From Macrostomum hystrix (lineage: Eukaryota > Platyhelminthes > Macrostomidae): a DNA stretch of 64,000 nucleotides. Each line of letters starts with the position of its first letter. Positions within the stretch are counted from its first letter, which is position 1. The notes below the pieces were generated by a model. That model was not told the DNA's origin, ran no database searches, and saw nothing but the letters and a program-made list of their open reading frames with translations. A program made the translations under genes and the position numbers. The DNA lies in NCBI GenBank assembly GCA_950097015.1, contig CATNEN010000014.1, positions 1,798,001 through 1,862,000 of the forward strand, in the 5' to 3' direction. Of this stretch, positions 10,694 through 20,095 are shown one piece after another.

Positions 10694-11605
10694 CGTAAAA
10701 AGCAGTGTAAAAATTTACATATATAACTGGTTTACTTTTTTATTGGAACAAGCGTTGTTTTAGCAATTGAGTTCGGGCTATGGAGGCGACTCATTGTGAG
10801 CACTTTAAAATTATAAGGAATCGTTTGTTTCATTCTAGTATCGATCGCTATAATCGATATAATATTGATCGATTCGATTAAAGCATCACTCGGTAAATAA
10901 ATGTAAAATGCCTTCATCATCAAAATCGCTTATAATGAACAGTGTATATATATTTTAATAAAAACTAATCATGACCAATTAGATGGACCAAATTGTATCC
11001 CCGTGTAGATTGATCATGATAGACCACACTGCCACATATATTATTAATATTATAATATATATTATTTATTATATATTATATTATTATATATATATTAATA
11101 TATTTTATTAGAAATATAACTTGACTGGACTTGGTCACATGGACTCACGCCTCATGGTTGTAATACCTGGACAGACCCTAAACAGAAGCATTTCTTTCAC
11201 ATTTAAAATAAAAAATAATAAATGAAGTCTTATCTTAATCATTGTTAAGTTTGCTAGTAGAAAACATCAAAATATATTATGTATTTTTATTGCACATTTT
11301 TAATTTAAATTTATGCAAATTAATGATCGTATTCCTAAATCCTATTTATATGCCATGTGGCATGCCATTGTTTCTAAATATTCAGAGTATAAATTATATT
11401 AGTCTTGAATGGCATATAGGTAGTGTCCTAGGGCTAATTAATCCTACTGCTGTAACCAAAGTTGTCGTAGTGCTTATATAGTTTATTCAAGTACTGTTTT
11501 TATGTCAATCTTATGAATGTCTTTAATTATTCGCTTTAATTATTGCACTTCTTATTTCAATTCAATTTGGTAACATTTATGTATTTTAATCTGGTAGTGT
11601 TATAT
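10694..11605. other. AT-rich intergenic DNA with (TA)-rich microsatellite
   Basis: 11033-11110 is almost pure A/T (TATTA/ATATAT runs). No gene recognised. Confidence 0.5.
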
Positions 11606-11609
11606 GTGC

Positions 11610-11786
11610 TGTAAGGTGTGCGGTGATTCATTCTCGCATCGCGTTGTAAGTTGGCTTCGTAAATTGTGCAATGCGATGTACATTCTCTGGTGTACATAGC
11701 CAAATATAAAGTCGCTCACTTGAGGCTTTAGTCACCTCGTGTTTTCTCGGTTCTCGCGCAAGTCTCGCCTTCTGACCTAGTTTACA
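11610..11786 (+). repeat. 5' LTR
   Basis: TGTAAGG...TTTACA, TG..CA ends. It matches 16385-16561 except one T/C difference. Short for the superfamily. Confidence 0.96.
11705..11710 (+). promoter_or_regulatory. TATA box in the 5' LTR
   Basis: TATAAA about 80 bp before the LTR end, placed to drive the genomic transcript; the R/U5 border is not determined. Confidence 0.6.
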
Positions 11787-11804
11787 TTGGTGGCAGCGGT
11801 CTCT
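11787..11804 (+). other. Expected primer-binding site region
   Basis: The sequence after the LTR (T, then TGGTGGCAGCGG) begins with TGG, the complement of tRNA CCA. I cannot assign the tRNA without a tRNA set. Confidence 0.45.
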
Positions 11805-11827
11805 ATCTCAAGTCGGCCCACTCACTC

Positions 11828-12664
11828 ATGGCACACGCCAATGCACTTTTGCCACCCAAGTTTTCCGGCTCAGACGATGCCGACATCAACATGTGGCTGC
11901 AAATGTTTGAGGACTTCGCCACGGATTCCGAGTGGGACGACAAAAAGATGGCATCGAAAATCCGGCTGCTCTTATCTGGCGAGGCGCTCGTCTTCGTGTG
12001 GGACCTGCCGGAGGAGAAGAAGAAGAGCTTCGCGACCATCAAGGACGAGCTGGTCAAGTTCTACCGTGGCAAGGAGAACTCGTTCTGCGCCATGTCGGAG
12101 TTCGAGAGCCGGAAGCGACGCCAAGGAGAGTCGCTGAGGGAGCTGTGCCACGCTCTCAAGCTCCTGTACCGGAAGGCACGCCCTGACCACGATCAGACGG
12201 TGAGAGACTGCGAAGTGCGACACCGACTGCTGGCTCTGCTGTCGAAGGAGATTCGCGAAGCGTTGCTGAAAGATGCTGACTGCAGCAGCAGCAGCCCGGA
12301 GCAGCTGGCGGACCGCGCCACGGCTCTTGAGAGCATCGGCGGCAGAGGCGCCTCTGCAAGCATCGCGGTAACATCGGTGAGCAGCCAAGTGGTGGACCGG
12401 CTGGAGCAGATGCAGGAGCAGCTGGCGGACCTGGCTGCGACGGTCGCCACCATCAGCAGCCGTGGACAGCGCGGTGCGCGAGGAAGAGGAGCTCGGGGGA
12501 GAGGCAGCGGTCGCGGGAAATGCTTCAACTGCGCTCAGCCCGGCCATTTCGCGGCCCAGTGCCCCAGGCAGGCCGCGCCAGCCGTGCCGCCCGTGTGCAG
12601 CCGCTGCTCAGGCAAAGGGCACCGGGCCGAGGTCTGCCCGACCCCGGCTTCGGGAAACTTCTGA
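11828..12664 (+). CDS. gag: gag polyprotein of the Gypsy element
   Basis: 278 residues, forming the particle that packages the RNA. The N-terminal ~170 residues are a helical retrotransposon-gag type domain (WLQMFEDFATDSEWDD..., CAMSEFESRKRRQGESL). A basic Arg/Gly tract follows (RGQRGARGRGARGRGSGRG). Two zinc knuckles close the protein: CFNCAQPGHFAAQC from residue 232 and CSRCSGKGHRAEVC from residue 257, both CX2CX4HX4C. ATG 11828 is the first in the leader and gives full-length gag. The frame ends in TGA 12662-12664, right after the slippery site that leads into pol. Confidence 0.95.
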   Translation: MAHANALLPPKFSGSDDADINMWLQMFEDFATDSEWDDKKMASKIRLLLSGEALVFVWDLPEEKKKSFATIKDELVKFYRGKENSFCAMSEFESRKRRQGESLRELCHALKLLYRKARPDHDQTVRDCEVRHRLLALLSKEIREALLKDADCSSSSPEQLADRATALESIGGRGASASIAVTSVSSQVVDRLEQMQEQLADLAATVATISSRGQRGARGRGARGRGSGRGKCFNCAQPGHFAAQCPRQAAPAVPPVCSRCSGKGHRAEVCPTPASGNF

Positions 12665-12710
12665 GGACTGGTGACCGTGGGCCATCACCAGCCCTGCCTA
12701 GCAAGGCCCA
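12652..12710 (+). promoter_or_regulatory. -1 ribosomal frameshift signal: GGGAAAC plus H-type pseudoknot
   Basis: GGGAAAC at 12652-12658 is read G GGA AAC in the gag frame, the X XXY YYZ arrangement, six bases before gag ends. After a 9-nt spacer, CTGGTGA (12668-12674) pairs perfectly with TCACCAG (12685-12691). Loop bases TGGGCC (12678-12683) pair with GGCCCA (12705-12710), giving a compact H-type pseudoknot. Shifting back one base at AAC enters the pol frame exactly (codon CTT at 12658). Function is inferred from structure. Confidence 0.88.
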
Positions 12711-15700
12711 AACCGCTTCGCTCTTCCTGCCCGGCAGCATCGCAGGCCGGCCCTGCAGGTGGCTGTTCGACACGGGCGCGCAGGTGACGCTCGTATCAGC
12801 TGCCCAGTTTCGAGCTCTGGGAGTCGCAGCTCAGCTTCATCCGCCTCTCAGCACTCCGGTCGGGATCGATGGTCGACGCTTGGAGTCTCCGGCATGCGCA
12901 ACGCTGGCCATTCAGCTGGGCGGACTGCCGCCCATGGAGCACCCGGTGACGGTGGTCGCCGACATTCAGCCGGAATGCGTGCTCGGCATGGACGCCATCA
13001 GCAAGATGTGCTCAACCTTCAGCGTGGATCTCATGTCGTCTTCTGTCCTGCTGGGGTCAACCAGGATCCCAGTCCTGCCAGACAGGAACTCCATGCCGGC
13101 CTGCCGGGTGGTGCCCACCGCCGTGGTCGCCAGAGTCGCCAGCACCGTGTCCATCCCAGCCCGCAGCCGCGTCATCATCCCGGTCAAAGTGGCATCGTAC
13201 GTTGAGCAGGGTCTGTTCGAGCCCAGCTCTGACTTCGTCGACAAGACCGGCCTGCTGCCGAACCGGGCTCTGGTGGTCTCCAGCGCGGACGGCAACCTGC
13301 CGGTGGGAGTCTGCAACCTGAGCGCCGACCCGGTGGTGCTCTACCAGAATCAGGCCATCGGCAACTTCGACGCTGCCGAGCCTCACGGGCCCGACGGTGA
13401 AGCTGCGGAGGAGGCCGGCTTCAACATCAACCCGGAGCTGAGCCGGTCGCAGCGCGAGGTCATCGAAGCCCTGCTGAACCAGCATGAGCTGGCATTCGCC
13501 AGTCACGAGTTCGACCTGGGGACCACGCACCTACTGCAGCACGAGATCAACCTGGAACCCGGCAGCCGCCCCATCAAGCACAGGCAGCGGACAGTGCCAC
13601 TGAACTTCAGACAGCAGGTGGACGACAAGATCAGCGAGATGCTGCGTCACGGGATCATCGAACCGTCATGCAGTCCGTGGGCGAGCAATCTGCTGGTGGT
13701 GCGCAAGAAAAACAACGAAATCCGCATCTGCACCGACTGGAGGGCCCTCAACTCGTGCACCGTGAAGGACGCCTACCCGCTGCCGCCGCTGTCTGTCGCT
13801 CTGGACGCGCTCACTGGCAGCAGCTGGTTCAGCACGCTCGATCTCCGCCAAGGGTTCCTGCAGGTCGAGCTGCGCGAGCAGGACCGGGAGAAGACCGCCT
13901 TCTACACCACGCAAGGCCTGATGCAGTACAGGAAGCTCGGCTTCGGCCTCTGCAACGCCCCGGCGACCTTCCAGCGCCTGATGGACTTGACGATGGCGGG
14001 CCTGAACTGGACGGAGGTGCTCACCTACATGGACGACCTGATCCTGTTCAGCACGACGTTCGAGCAGCACGCGCAGACGCTGAAGGAAGTCCTGGGAAGG
14101 CTGCAGTCGGCGGGCCTCAAGCTGAACAAGCGCAAGAGCTGCTTCTGCTTCCAGGAGGTCGAGTACCTGGGGCACAAGATTTCGGCCGATGGGATCCAGC
14201 CAACCCAGGACAAGGTCAGCGCCATCCAGTCCATCCCGACGCCCGAGTGCGCTGAGGACGTTCGCCGGCTCGTCGGCATGCTGGGCTTCTACCGGCGGTT
14301 CGTGCCGCACTTCGCCAGCATTGCGAATCCGCTGCACCAGGCGACTCAGAAAAGTCGGCAGTTTCGGTGGACGGCAGAGTGCGAGGCAGCCCTGCGCGAG
14401 CTGAAGTCGGCGCTGTCGGCACCCCCAGTGCTGAAGCTGCCGGATTTCTCCAAGGGATTCCGGCTGTGCTGCGACAGCAGCGGCGTGGCCATCGCAGGAG
14501 TCCTCAGCCAGCTCCACGAAGGCGTCGAATGCCCGGTCGCCTACGCGTCGAGAGTCCTGAATAAGGCAGAGCGCAATTACTCGACCACCCACAGAGAGCT
14601 TCTGGCGGTCGTGTGGGCCATGAAGCACTTCCGGAACTACTTGGCGTCCGCCGGCGAAATTCTCGTCTTCTCCGACCACAAGCCGCTGCAAGGGCTGCTG
14701 AACACCAAGGAACCCGAAGGTCGCCTGGCCAGGTGGATCACGCTCCTGCAGGAGATCAATTTCAAGCTGCTCTTCAGGCCTGGTCGCGAGAACGTGGTGG
14801 CGGACGCGCTGAGCCGGGCGGCGGCGACCCGGCTGACACCCGCCTGGTCGGACGAGGAAATCAGCGCGGCGCAGGCCGATGACCCGGTGCTGGCAGCGGC
14901 TCGCCAGGTGCTCATCGGACGGAGGCCCCGGCGAGGCAAGGCCGCAGACGACGCAGAGAGCCTGGTGAGGTCGGAGAACCTGGAGCTTGGCGAGGACGGC
15001 GTCATCAGGAGAAGCGGCTTCCCCGTCATTCCGCTGCAGCTTCGCCAGGAGCTTCTGAGGCAGCTGCACGACGACCCGGCAAGCGGGCACCTCGGACTGG
15101 ACAGGACGCTAGCGAGGGTCGTCAACAGAGCCTGGTGGCCCGGCCTGAAGGACGACGTCCAGCACTGGGTGAGCAGCTGCGAGGTGTGCCAGCGTCGCAA
15201 GGTACCGCACCAGCACCAAAGGGCGCCGCTGCAGGACAACACCGTGCCGTCAACTCCCTGGGAGATGGTGCAGGTGGACATCAAAGGACCGCTGCCGGCC
15301 ACAGAGACCGGTCAGAAGTACATCATCTGCTTCACCGACGTGTTCTCCAAGTGGGTCGAAGCGGCCCCAGCGACCAACATCGAGACTCGCACGGTCGCTG
15401 AAGCCATGCTGCGCAGCGTCGTCCTCCGCCACGGGTCGCCCGAGGTCATCCACTCCGATCAAGGTCGCCAGTTCGAAAGCGACGTCTTCCAGGAGCTGTG
15501 CCGGCTGCTCGACATTCGAAAGACCAGGACGACACCATTCCACCCCAGCGGCAATCCGGTGGTCGAGCGATTCAACCGGACTCTGGGCGACATGCTGGCG
15601 GCCTACTGCATGGAGCAGCAGGACAGGTGGGCGGCTTTCCTGCCGTACGTCATCTGGGCGTACAACTCGTCGGTCCACAGCACCACCAAGCGGTCACCGT

Positions 15701-16272
15701 ACGCGGTGCTGCACGGCCGCGACCCCCGGATCCCAGCCGAGCTCAGCCTGCCCGCCGCCGGTGAGAGGCCGGTCGTCACGGACGCGCTGGCGGACGCCCG
15801 CGCCGGCCTGCAGCTAGTGCGGCAGCGCCTGCAGTCGACGCAGCGGTCGCGGAAGCAGCAGTACGACAAGCGCCAGCACTTCACTCCGTTCCAAGTCGGC
15901 CAGCTGGTGATGCTCAACAACCCGGCGGTGCAGAAGGGCCAGTCCAAGGCGCTCCGCCGGCGGTGGTTGGGGCCGTACCGAGTGCTCGAAAAGCTGGGCC
16001 CAGTCACCTACCGGATCTCCAAGCCCACCGGGCGGAGGCGGAGCTCGGTGGTGCACCACGACCGGCTGAAGGCGTTCGTGGCGAGGCGGCCGCAACCCGC
16101 TGTCCCGCAGCCCGCCGCCGACCCACCCGCTGCAGAGAGCGACCGGCCGCCCAGTCCGGCTGCCGACCCGCGTGAGACCTGGCAGGAGCTGCTGGACGAA
16201 CCGGCGCCTGCTGGGCCCAGACGCTCGAATCGGACTCGGAGGCAGCCAGATTTTTTTGTCGCGCAATTTTGA
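12658..16272 (+). CDS. pol: pol polyprotein (protease, RT, RNase H, integrase), translated by -1 frameshift
   Basis: The open frame runs from 12520, but the shift site enters it at 12658, giving 1,204 residues. Positions here count from 12520. Protease: LFDTGA with Asp84, later LGMD. Reverse transcriptase: FSTLDLRQGF and catalytic YMDD at 503-506. RNase H: Asp652 in CCDSSG, HRELLAVVWA, FSDHKPL. Integrase: HHCC zinc domain from His850 (SGHLGLD...CEVCQRRK), then the catalytic triad Asp920, Asp980, Glu1016, a D-D-35-E spacing. GPY motif near 1151. The Pro-rich tail has no chromodomain. All catalytic residues I looked for are present and there are no internal stops. Confidence 0.96.
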   Translation, partial: LLRTGDRGPSPALPSKAQTASLFLPGSIAGRPCRWLFDTGAQVTLVSAAQFRALGVAAQLHPPLSTPVGIDGRRLESPACATLAIQLGGLPPMEHPVTVVADIQPECVLGMDAISKMCSTFSVDLMSSSVLLGSTRIPVLPDRNSMPACRVVPTAVVARVASTVSIPARSRVIIPVKVASYVEQGLFEPSSDFVDKTGLLPNRALVVSSADGNLPVGVCNLSADPVVLYQNQAIGNFDAAEPHGPDGEAAEEAGFNINPELSRSQREVIEALLNQHELAFASHEFDLGTTHLLQHEINLEPGSRPIKHRQRTVPLNFRQQVDDKISEMLRHGIIEPSCSPWASNLLVVRKKNNEIRICTDWRALNSCTVKDAYPLPPLSVALDALTGSSWFSTLDLRQGFLQVELREQDREKTAFYTTQGLMQYRKLGFGLCNAPATFQRLMDLTMAGLNWTEVLTYMDDLILFSTTFEQHAQTLKEVLGRLQSAGLKLNKRKSCFCFQEVEYLGHKISADGIQPTQDKVSAIQSIPTPECAEDVRRLVGMLGFYRRFVPHFASIANPLHQATQKSRQFRWTAECEAALRELKSALSAPPVLKLPDFSKGFRLCCDSSGVAIAGVLSQLHEGVECPVAYASRVLNKAERNYSTTHRELLAVVWAMKHFRNYLASAGEILVFSDHKPLQGLLNTKEPEGRLARWITLLQEINFKLLFRPGRENVVADALSRAAATRLTPAWSDEEISAAQADDPVLAAARQVLIGRRPRRGKAADDAESLVRSENLELGEDGVIRRSGFPVIPLQLRQELLRQLHDDPASGHLGLDRTLARVVNRAWWPGLKDDVQHWVSSCEVCQRRKVPHQHQRAPLQDNTVPSTPWEMVQVDIKGPLPATETGQKYIICFTDVFSKWVEAAPATNIETRTVAEAMLRSVVLRHGSPEVIHSDQGRQFESDVFQELCRLLDIRKTRTTPFHPSGNPVVERFNRTLGDMLAAYCMEQQDRWAAFLPYVIWAYNSSVHSTTKRSPYAVLHGRDPRIPAELSLPAAGERPVVTDALADARAGLQLVRQRLQSTQRSRKQQYDKRQHFTPFQVGQLVMLNNPAVQKGQSKALRRRWLGPYRVLEKLGPVTYRISKPTGRRRSSVVHHDRLKAFVARRPQPAVPQPAADPPAAESDRPPSPAADPRETWQELLDEPAPAGPRRSNRTRRQPDFFVAQF

Positions 16273-16371
16273 GCTGCTAACTATTTTTTTGTTCTTATAA
16301 AGCTTGTAGTGCATCATTTTAAGCTGCCTAAAATATTTGTTTATTTTTTTTGTTTTTAATGTCCTCAATTT

Positions 16372-16384
16372 AGGGATGGAGTGA
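16372..16384 (+). other. Polypurine tract
   Basis: AGGGATGGAGTGA immediately precedes the 3' LTR, the usual place for the plus-strand primer; one T interrupts the purine run. Confidence 0.6.
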
Positions 16385-16561
16385 TGTAAGGTGTGCGGTG
16401 ATTCATTCTCGCATCGCGTCGTAAGTTGGCTTCGTAAATTGTGCAATGCGATGTACATTCTCTGGTGTACATAGCCAAATATAAAGTCGCTCACTTGAGG
16501 CTTTAGTCACCTCGTGTTTTCTCGGTTCTCGCGCAAGTCTCGCCTTCTGACCTAGTTTACA
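16385..16561 (+). repeat. 3' LTR
   Basis: 177 bp, one difference from the 5' LTR (GCGTCG against GCGTTG). Confidence 0.96.
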
Positions 16562-17062
16562 GTGCAATATGGCCAATATTAATCTTTCTATATTCACTTC
16601 TATTTATAACCTTACCGTATTATTTCTATAAGTACTATTTATTAGTCTTTATCCGTCTTTATCAGTCTTTATCACTCTTCAATTATTCTTTATTCAATCT
16701 TCAATTCAATCATCAGTTCAATCTTCAAGTCCATCTTGGGCTTTACCAGTGGATCTAGATTTATAGCTCTCCCTTACTCAGTTTACTTCTCTTTCGCAAT
16801 GTCTCTTTCAAATAACTTCGACATGAACACTTCAAGATTCAAGCTTTCTTTATTCTGAACTCCGTCAAATGAGTATTATTTCTTCTCTCTTCCGCTCGTG
16901 TGTATTTATACTCAAACTTCTCCTCCTCCTCACCTCCGCGACTTCATTAAAACCTTTTATTTTCAGTGCGATTAAACAAATTGTATGTAAAGTTAAACAA
17001 AATACTAAATTTTCGCGGGAAATGGTTTCTAGAAATTAATAAAAATTAGGCTTATCTCAGTC
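16562..17062. other. AT-rich intergenic DNA
   Basis: Contains short direct runs of TTTATC-type words. No gene seen. Confidence 0.45.
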
Positions 17063-17310
17063 AATGTCCCAAGGAGCAGAGAACCAATGTCCCTAGAAGC
17101 AGAGAACCAACGTCCCCAGGAGCAGAGAACTAATGTCCCTAGGAGCAGAGAACCAATGTCCCCAGGAGCAGAGAACTAATGTCCACAGGAGCAGAGAACT
17201 AATGTCCCCAGGAGCAGAGAACTAATGTCCCCAGGAGCAGAGAACTAATGTCCCCTCAGCAGCAAATCAGCAATGTCTTCCCAGCAGCAGACAACCAATG
17301 TCCCCACAGC
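17063..17310. repeat. Minisatellite, 23-bp unit
   Basis: About ten units built on AATGTCCCCAGGAGCAGAGA, degenerate at both ends; it lies about 130 bp before the next gene. Confidence 0.85.
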
Positions 17311-17437
17311 AGCAGAGTCTTCACAGTTTCATGTTTAGTTCTGACTTCTAATTTGAGCAAGCCAGTTAATAATTTTAAAAATTTTAACATTGTTCATCTG
17401 TAATTTGCAGTTGGACCTGACAAGCTGTTGACCAACA

Positions 17438-18016
17438 ATGCCTAAGTTCTATCACTCGCGCAGCAGCAGCAGCAGCTCCTCGGATTTGGAGCATTACGCC
17501 ATGGCCGCCGCAATGGGTGGCGCTGGCGGCGCGGCCTTCATGAGCCACAAGGCGGCCAAGAAGATGGCCAAGCACCAGAAGAAGGCCATGAAGAAGGCGC
17601 ACAAGCACGGCTATGTGGCCGGCTACGGCGCCCCGGTGCCGCCGCCCATGGCCATGATGGCCGGCGGCCATCACAGCGGCAAGGCCGCCCTGTACGGCAT
17701 GATGGCCGCCGAGGCCGCGCACTCCGGCCAGCCCTACGGCCAGCCGATATCCCGAGGACCGCCGCCTCCGCCTGGCAGCTACCCGACACAGGCACAGCAT
17801 CTACCGCCAGGACCACCGGCACCGGGCTATTATCCGCAGCAGCAGCAGCAGCAGTACCCACCGCCGCCCCAGCCGGTTGGTCCCTATCCGCCTGGTCCCG
17901 GCATGGCGTACCCGGGTCCCGGCGCGGCCCCCTATCCTGGCGGGCCGCCCTACGGAGCTGGCGGTGCAGGTATGCCGCAGCCTCCGCCCGGGCCTGGCTA
18001 TCCGGGTGGCTACTGA
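17438..18016 (+). CDS. Small Gly/Pro/Tyr-rich protein of unknown function
   Basis: 192 residues in one exon. Order: Ser run (residues 8-14), Ala/Gly/Met segment (AMAAAMGGAGGAAFM, ~22-36) that is only weakly hydrophobic, Lys/His-rich cluster (KAAKKMAKHQKKAMKKAHKH), then a long low-complexity tail of PPG, YP and GPGYPGGY motifs with a short polyGln. The tail recalls XYPPX-type C-termini, but the fold is not recognisable. Support for a real gene: GC-rich third positions unlike the surrounding AT-rich DNA, a Y-rich AG (TAATTTGCAG at 17401-17410) 27 bp before the ATG that could be a cis or trans splice acceptor, and AATAAA about 150 bp after the stop. Function unknown. Confidence 0.75.
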   Translation: MPKFYHSRSSSSSSSDLEHYAMAAAMGGAGGAAFMSHKAAKKMAKHQKKAMKKAHKHGYVAGYGAPVPPPMAMMAGGHHSGKAALYGMMAAEAAHSGQPYGQPISRGPPPPPGSYPTQAQHLPPGPPAPGYYPQQQQQQYPPPPQPVGPYPPGPGMAYPGPGAAPYPGGPPYGAGGAGMPQPPPGPGYPGGY

Positions 18017-18164
18017 ACAGTCTCATCCGCAATGCTGGGCCTTTGTGTTCTGTTTTTTATTATCTTACAAATCTCGTTTAGAAACACTACTAAGCCAAAA
18101 ATTTGGCATAATAATTTTCCTCTTCTATTTTTGTACAAACTAAAAGCTAGTAAACAAATATTGT

Positions 18165-18170
18165 AATAAA
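18165..18170 (+). terminator. Poly(A) signal of the 17438-18016 gene
   Basis: AATAAA 149 bp after the stop codon in AT-rich 3' UTR. Confidence 0.65.
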
Positions 18171-18983
18171 CGATGATCTTGATTGAATATTTATCCTGCA
18201 GTCTGTGTTGTCAATGTAGGCCTCAAGTATGCTTTGCTATTTTACTATTGAATTACAGATTTATTTTTAGAGCCTTTGTTGTATTTTTCCGAAATCTTCT
18301 ATCCTTTCTACTGACAGTAGAGATCTGCGCGGCGCAGTTGGCGCATTCAATATTAGTTCCATTAACTGCGAGGATTCAGCAAATAAGAACGGCAAGAAAG
18401 TCGCGTGATATTCGGAATTAAAATTTCGCCGGATTTCACCTCGGGGCCTGGGATTTTCTCAAATAAATCCCATTTTAATAACTGCCATTTATTTTCGACT
18501 GTCCCGGAGATAAAATTGAACCGCCTCGCTAGGGGGCTCTTTTGAGTAAGGCTTTCTCAAATTTGAATCTCGGAAATTTAAAATTGATAATGGACTGCGA
18601 GTGCTAATGCATTGATCGCACCAGCCCGCTAGAGAAGTCTTCGCAGTTAATTTAATTACCTGATTACTCTCAATGTGTTTACGACCTCCCTTCTTAGACC
18701 AATTCTGCGTGATTGCTTCTGTCGCTTTCAAAGTGTTATTTTTATGCAGTTTTTTGTCGTTTCTTTTGGATTAAACTGGACTATGTTTGCCCTGGAATGA
18801 GTTTGCTCTAATACTTAGCAAATAGACTGCAAATTGCAATGGTTGATGACGTATGACTCTGTTTCACATAGGGCCCAAAATGTGTCTACAGATTATCCTA
18901 CTGTGGTCATTATTAACCTAAGGTTGTTCATTTATCTCAGTTCTGTCGTATCTACTCTTAAAATCACTTCTACTAAAATCCTT
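18171..18983. other. Intergenic, no gene recognised
   Basis: Unique moderately AT-rich DNA; short frames here lack coding character. Confidence 0.45.
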
Positions 18984-19300
18984 CTCATGTGGATTCCCGT
19001 ACCCTCAGTTCCTCCTCAGGTAGAATCCCATACCTTCAGTTCCTCCTCAGGTAGAATCCCATACCTTCAGTTCCTCCTCAGGTAGAATCCCATACCTTCA
19101 GTTCCTCCTCAGGTAGAATCCCATACCTTCAGTTCCTCCTCAGGTAGAATCCCATACCTTCAGCTCCTCCTCAGGTAGAATCCCATACCTTCAGTTCCTC
19201 CTCAGGTAGAATCCCGTACCCTCAGTTCCTCCTCAGGTGGATTCCCGTACCCTCAGTTTCTCCTCAGGTGGATTCCTATCCTCGATAACTCCTTGGGTTA
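18984..19300. repeat. Minisatellite, 31-bp unit
   Basis: About ten units around TCCTCCTCAGGTAGAATCCC. Each contains CTCAGGT, and the last units drift to GTGGATTCC. Confidence 0.85.
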
Positions 19301-20095
19301 GTTCCTATTCCCTGAAAATTACATTGTCAAGTTTCGGGCCCGATCATGTGGGTCAATGTCTCTACAGATCCTAATGTTTAACTGTTCCCACTACAAATTT
19401 CAGCAATTATTATTTTATAATTTCTCCATCAGATATCGCTGTTTGTTGCTCAATCACCAAGGCTATGTTCCTGCAGTTACGCATGCAGCTCACCTGCAGC
19501 AATTATTTAGCCTTTTGAAAGCAGCACCTGCTTTTAGAGCCTGATAAATGTACTTTTACTGAGCCCGCTGTCATGTGATGCCATCCGCAGGCGGTGGGGA
19601 GAGAAAACAGCGGGCTGGGGCTGCAGTACTTATCGGCCCCAGTCAGCCGGTCTATTTGCGGAGGCTACGTGATAAAACTAGCCGCGGCTTTTGGCCGGCA
19701 AGGCAAGGAGGGAAGAAGGCAGTCCTGCGACTATATGTATGTGTGGGCGACTGGGGCACCGCGGAGGCTGAGGTTGGGGTGGCTGCAATCGTTTTCAGGC
19801 ATGCCTGGTGAAAAGTGCATCTTATAAGCCAGACGAGACTAGCCGGCCGACTGGGGCTGGAATCTTCAGCCGGGAAATAATTGGGAGGATGATGAAGATT
19901 GCCCGCCGTGTAGAGGAAGCTTTCCTTCGGGGCAGTTTCCGTTTCTTTAAAATTGGGGAAGAAAAAGTTGGATGGGAAGCAGCGGCTACTGGGAGCTGCC
20001 CAAACTACTTCGGAAGATAACGAGACCCCGGAAATACTGGCTCAGCTTCCATCAGTGGATCCGACGGATACTGATGCCAGATCCCCTTATTCAAC
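19301..20095. other. Unique intergenic DNA
   Basis: Short frames only, none convincing. Confidence 0.4.

Larger units (their letters stand above)
11610..16561 (+). mobile_element. Complete Ty3/Gypsy LTR retrotransposon
   Basis: 4,952 bp. Two 177-bp LTRs differ at one base; flanking GTGC at 11606-11609 and 16562-16565 is a 4-bp target duplication. Order: LTR, 41-nt leader, gag, pol in the -1 frame (protease, reverse transcriptase, RNase H, integrase), purine tract, LTR. The domain order with integrase last is that of Ty3/Gypsy, not Copia. There is no env frame. Gag and pol are fully open. With near-identical LTRs this points to a very recent insertion that may still be competent. Confidence 0.97.

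Noticed and set aside
12520-12657. Use of the first codons of the open pol frame as a separate start
   Set aside because: This part overlaps the gag zinc knuckles in another frame; the frameshift signal enters pol at 12658.
13666-15090. 474-codon antisense frame
   Set aside because: Shadow of GC-rich pol; no recognisable motifs, and the sense strand has all catalytic residues.
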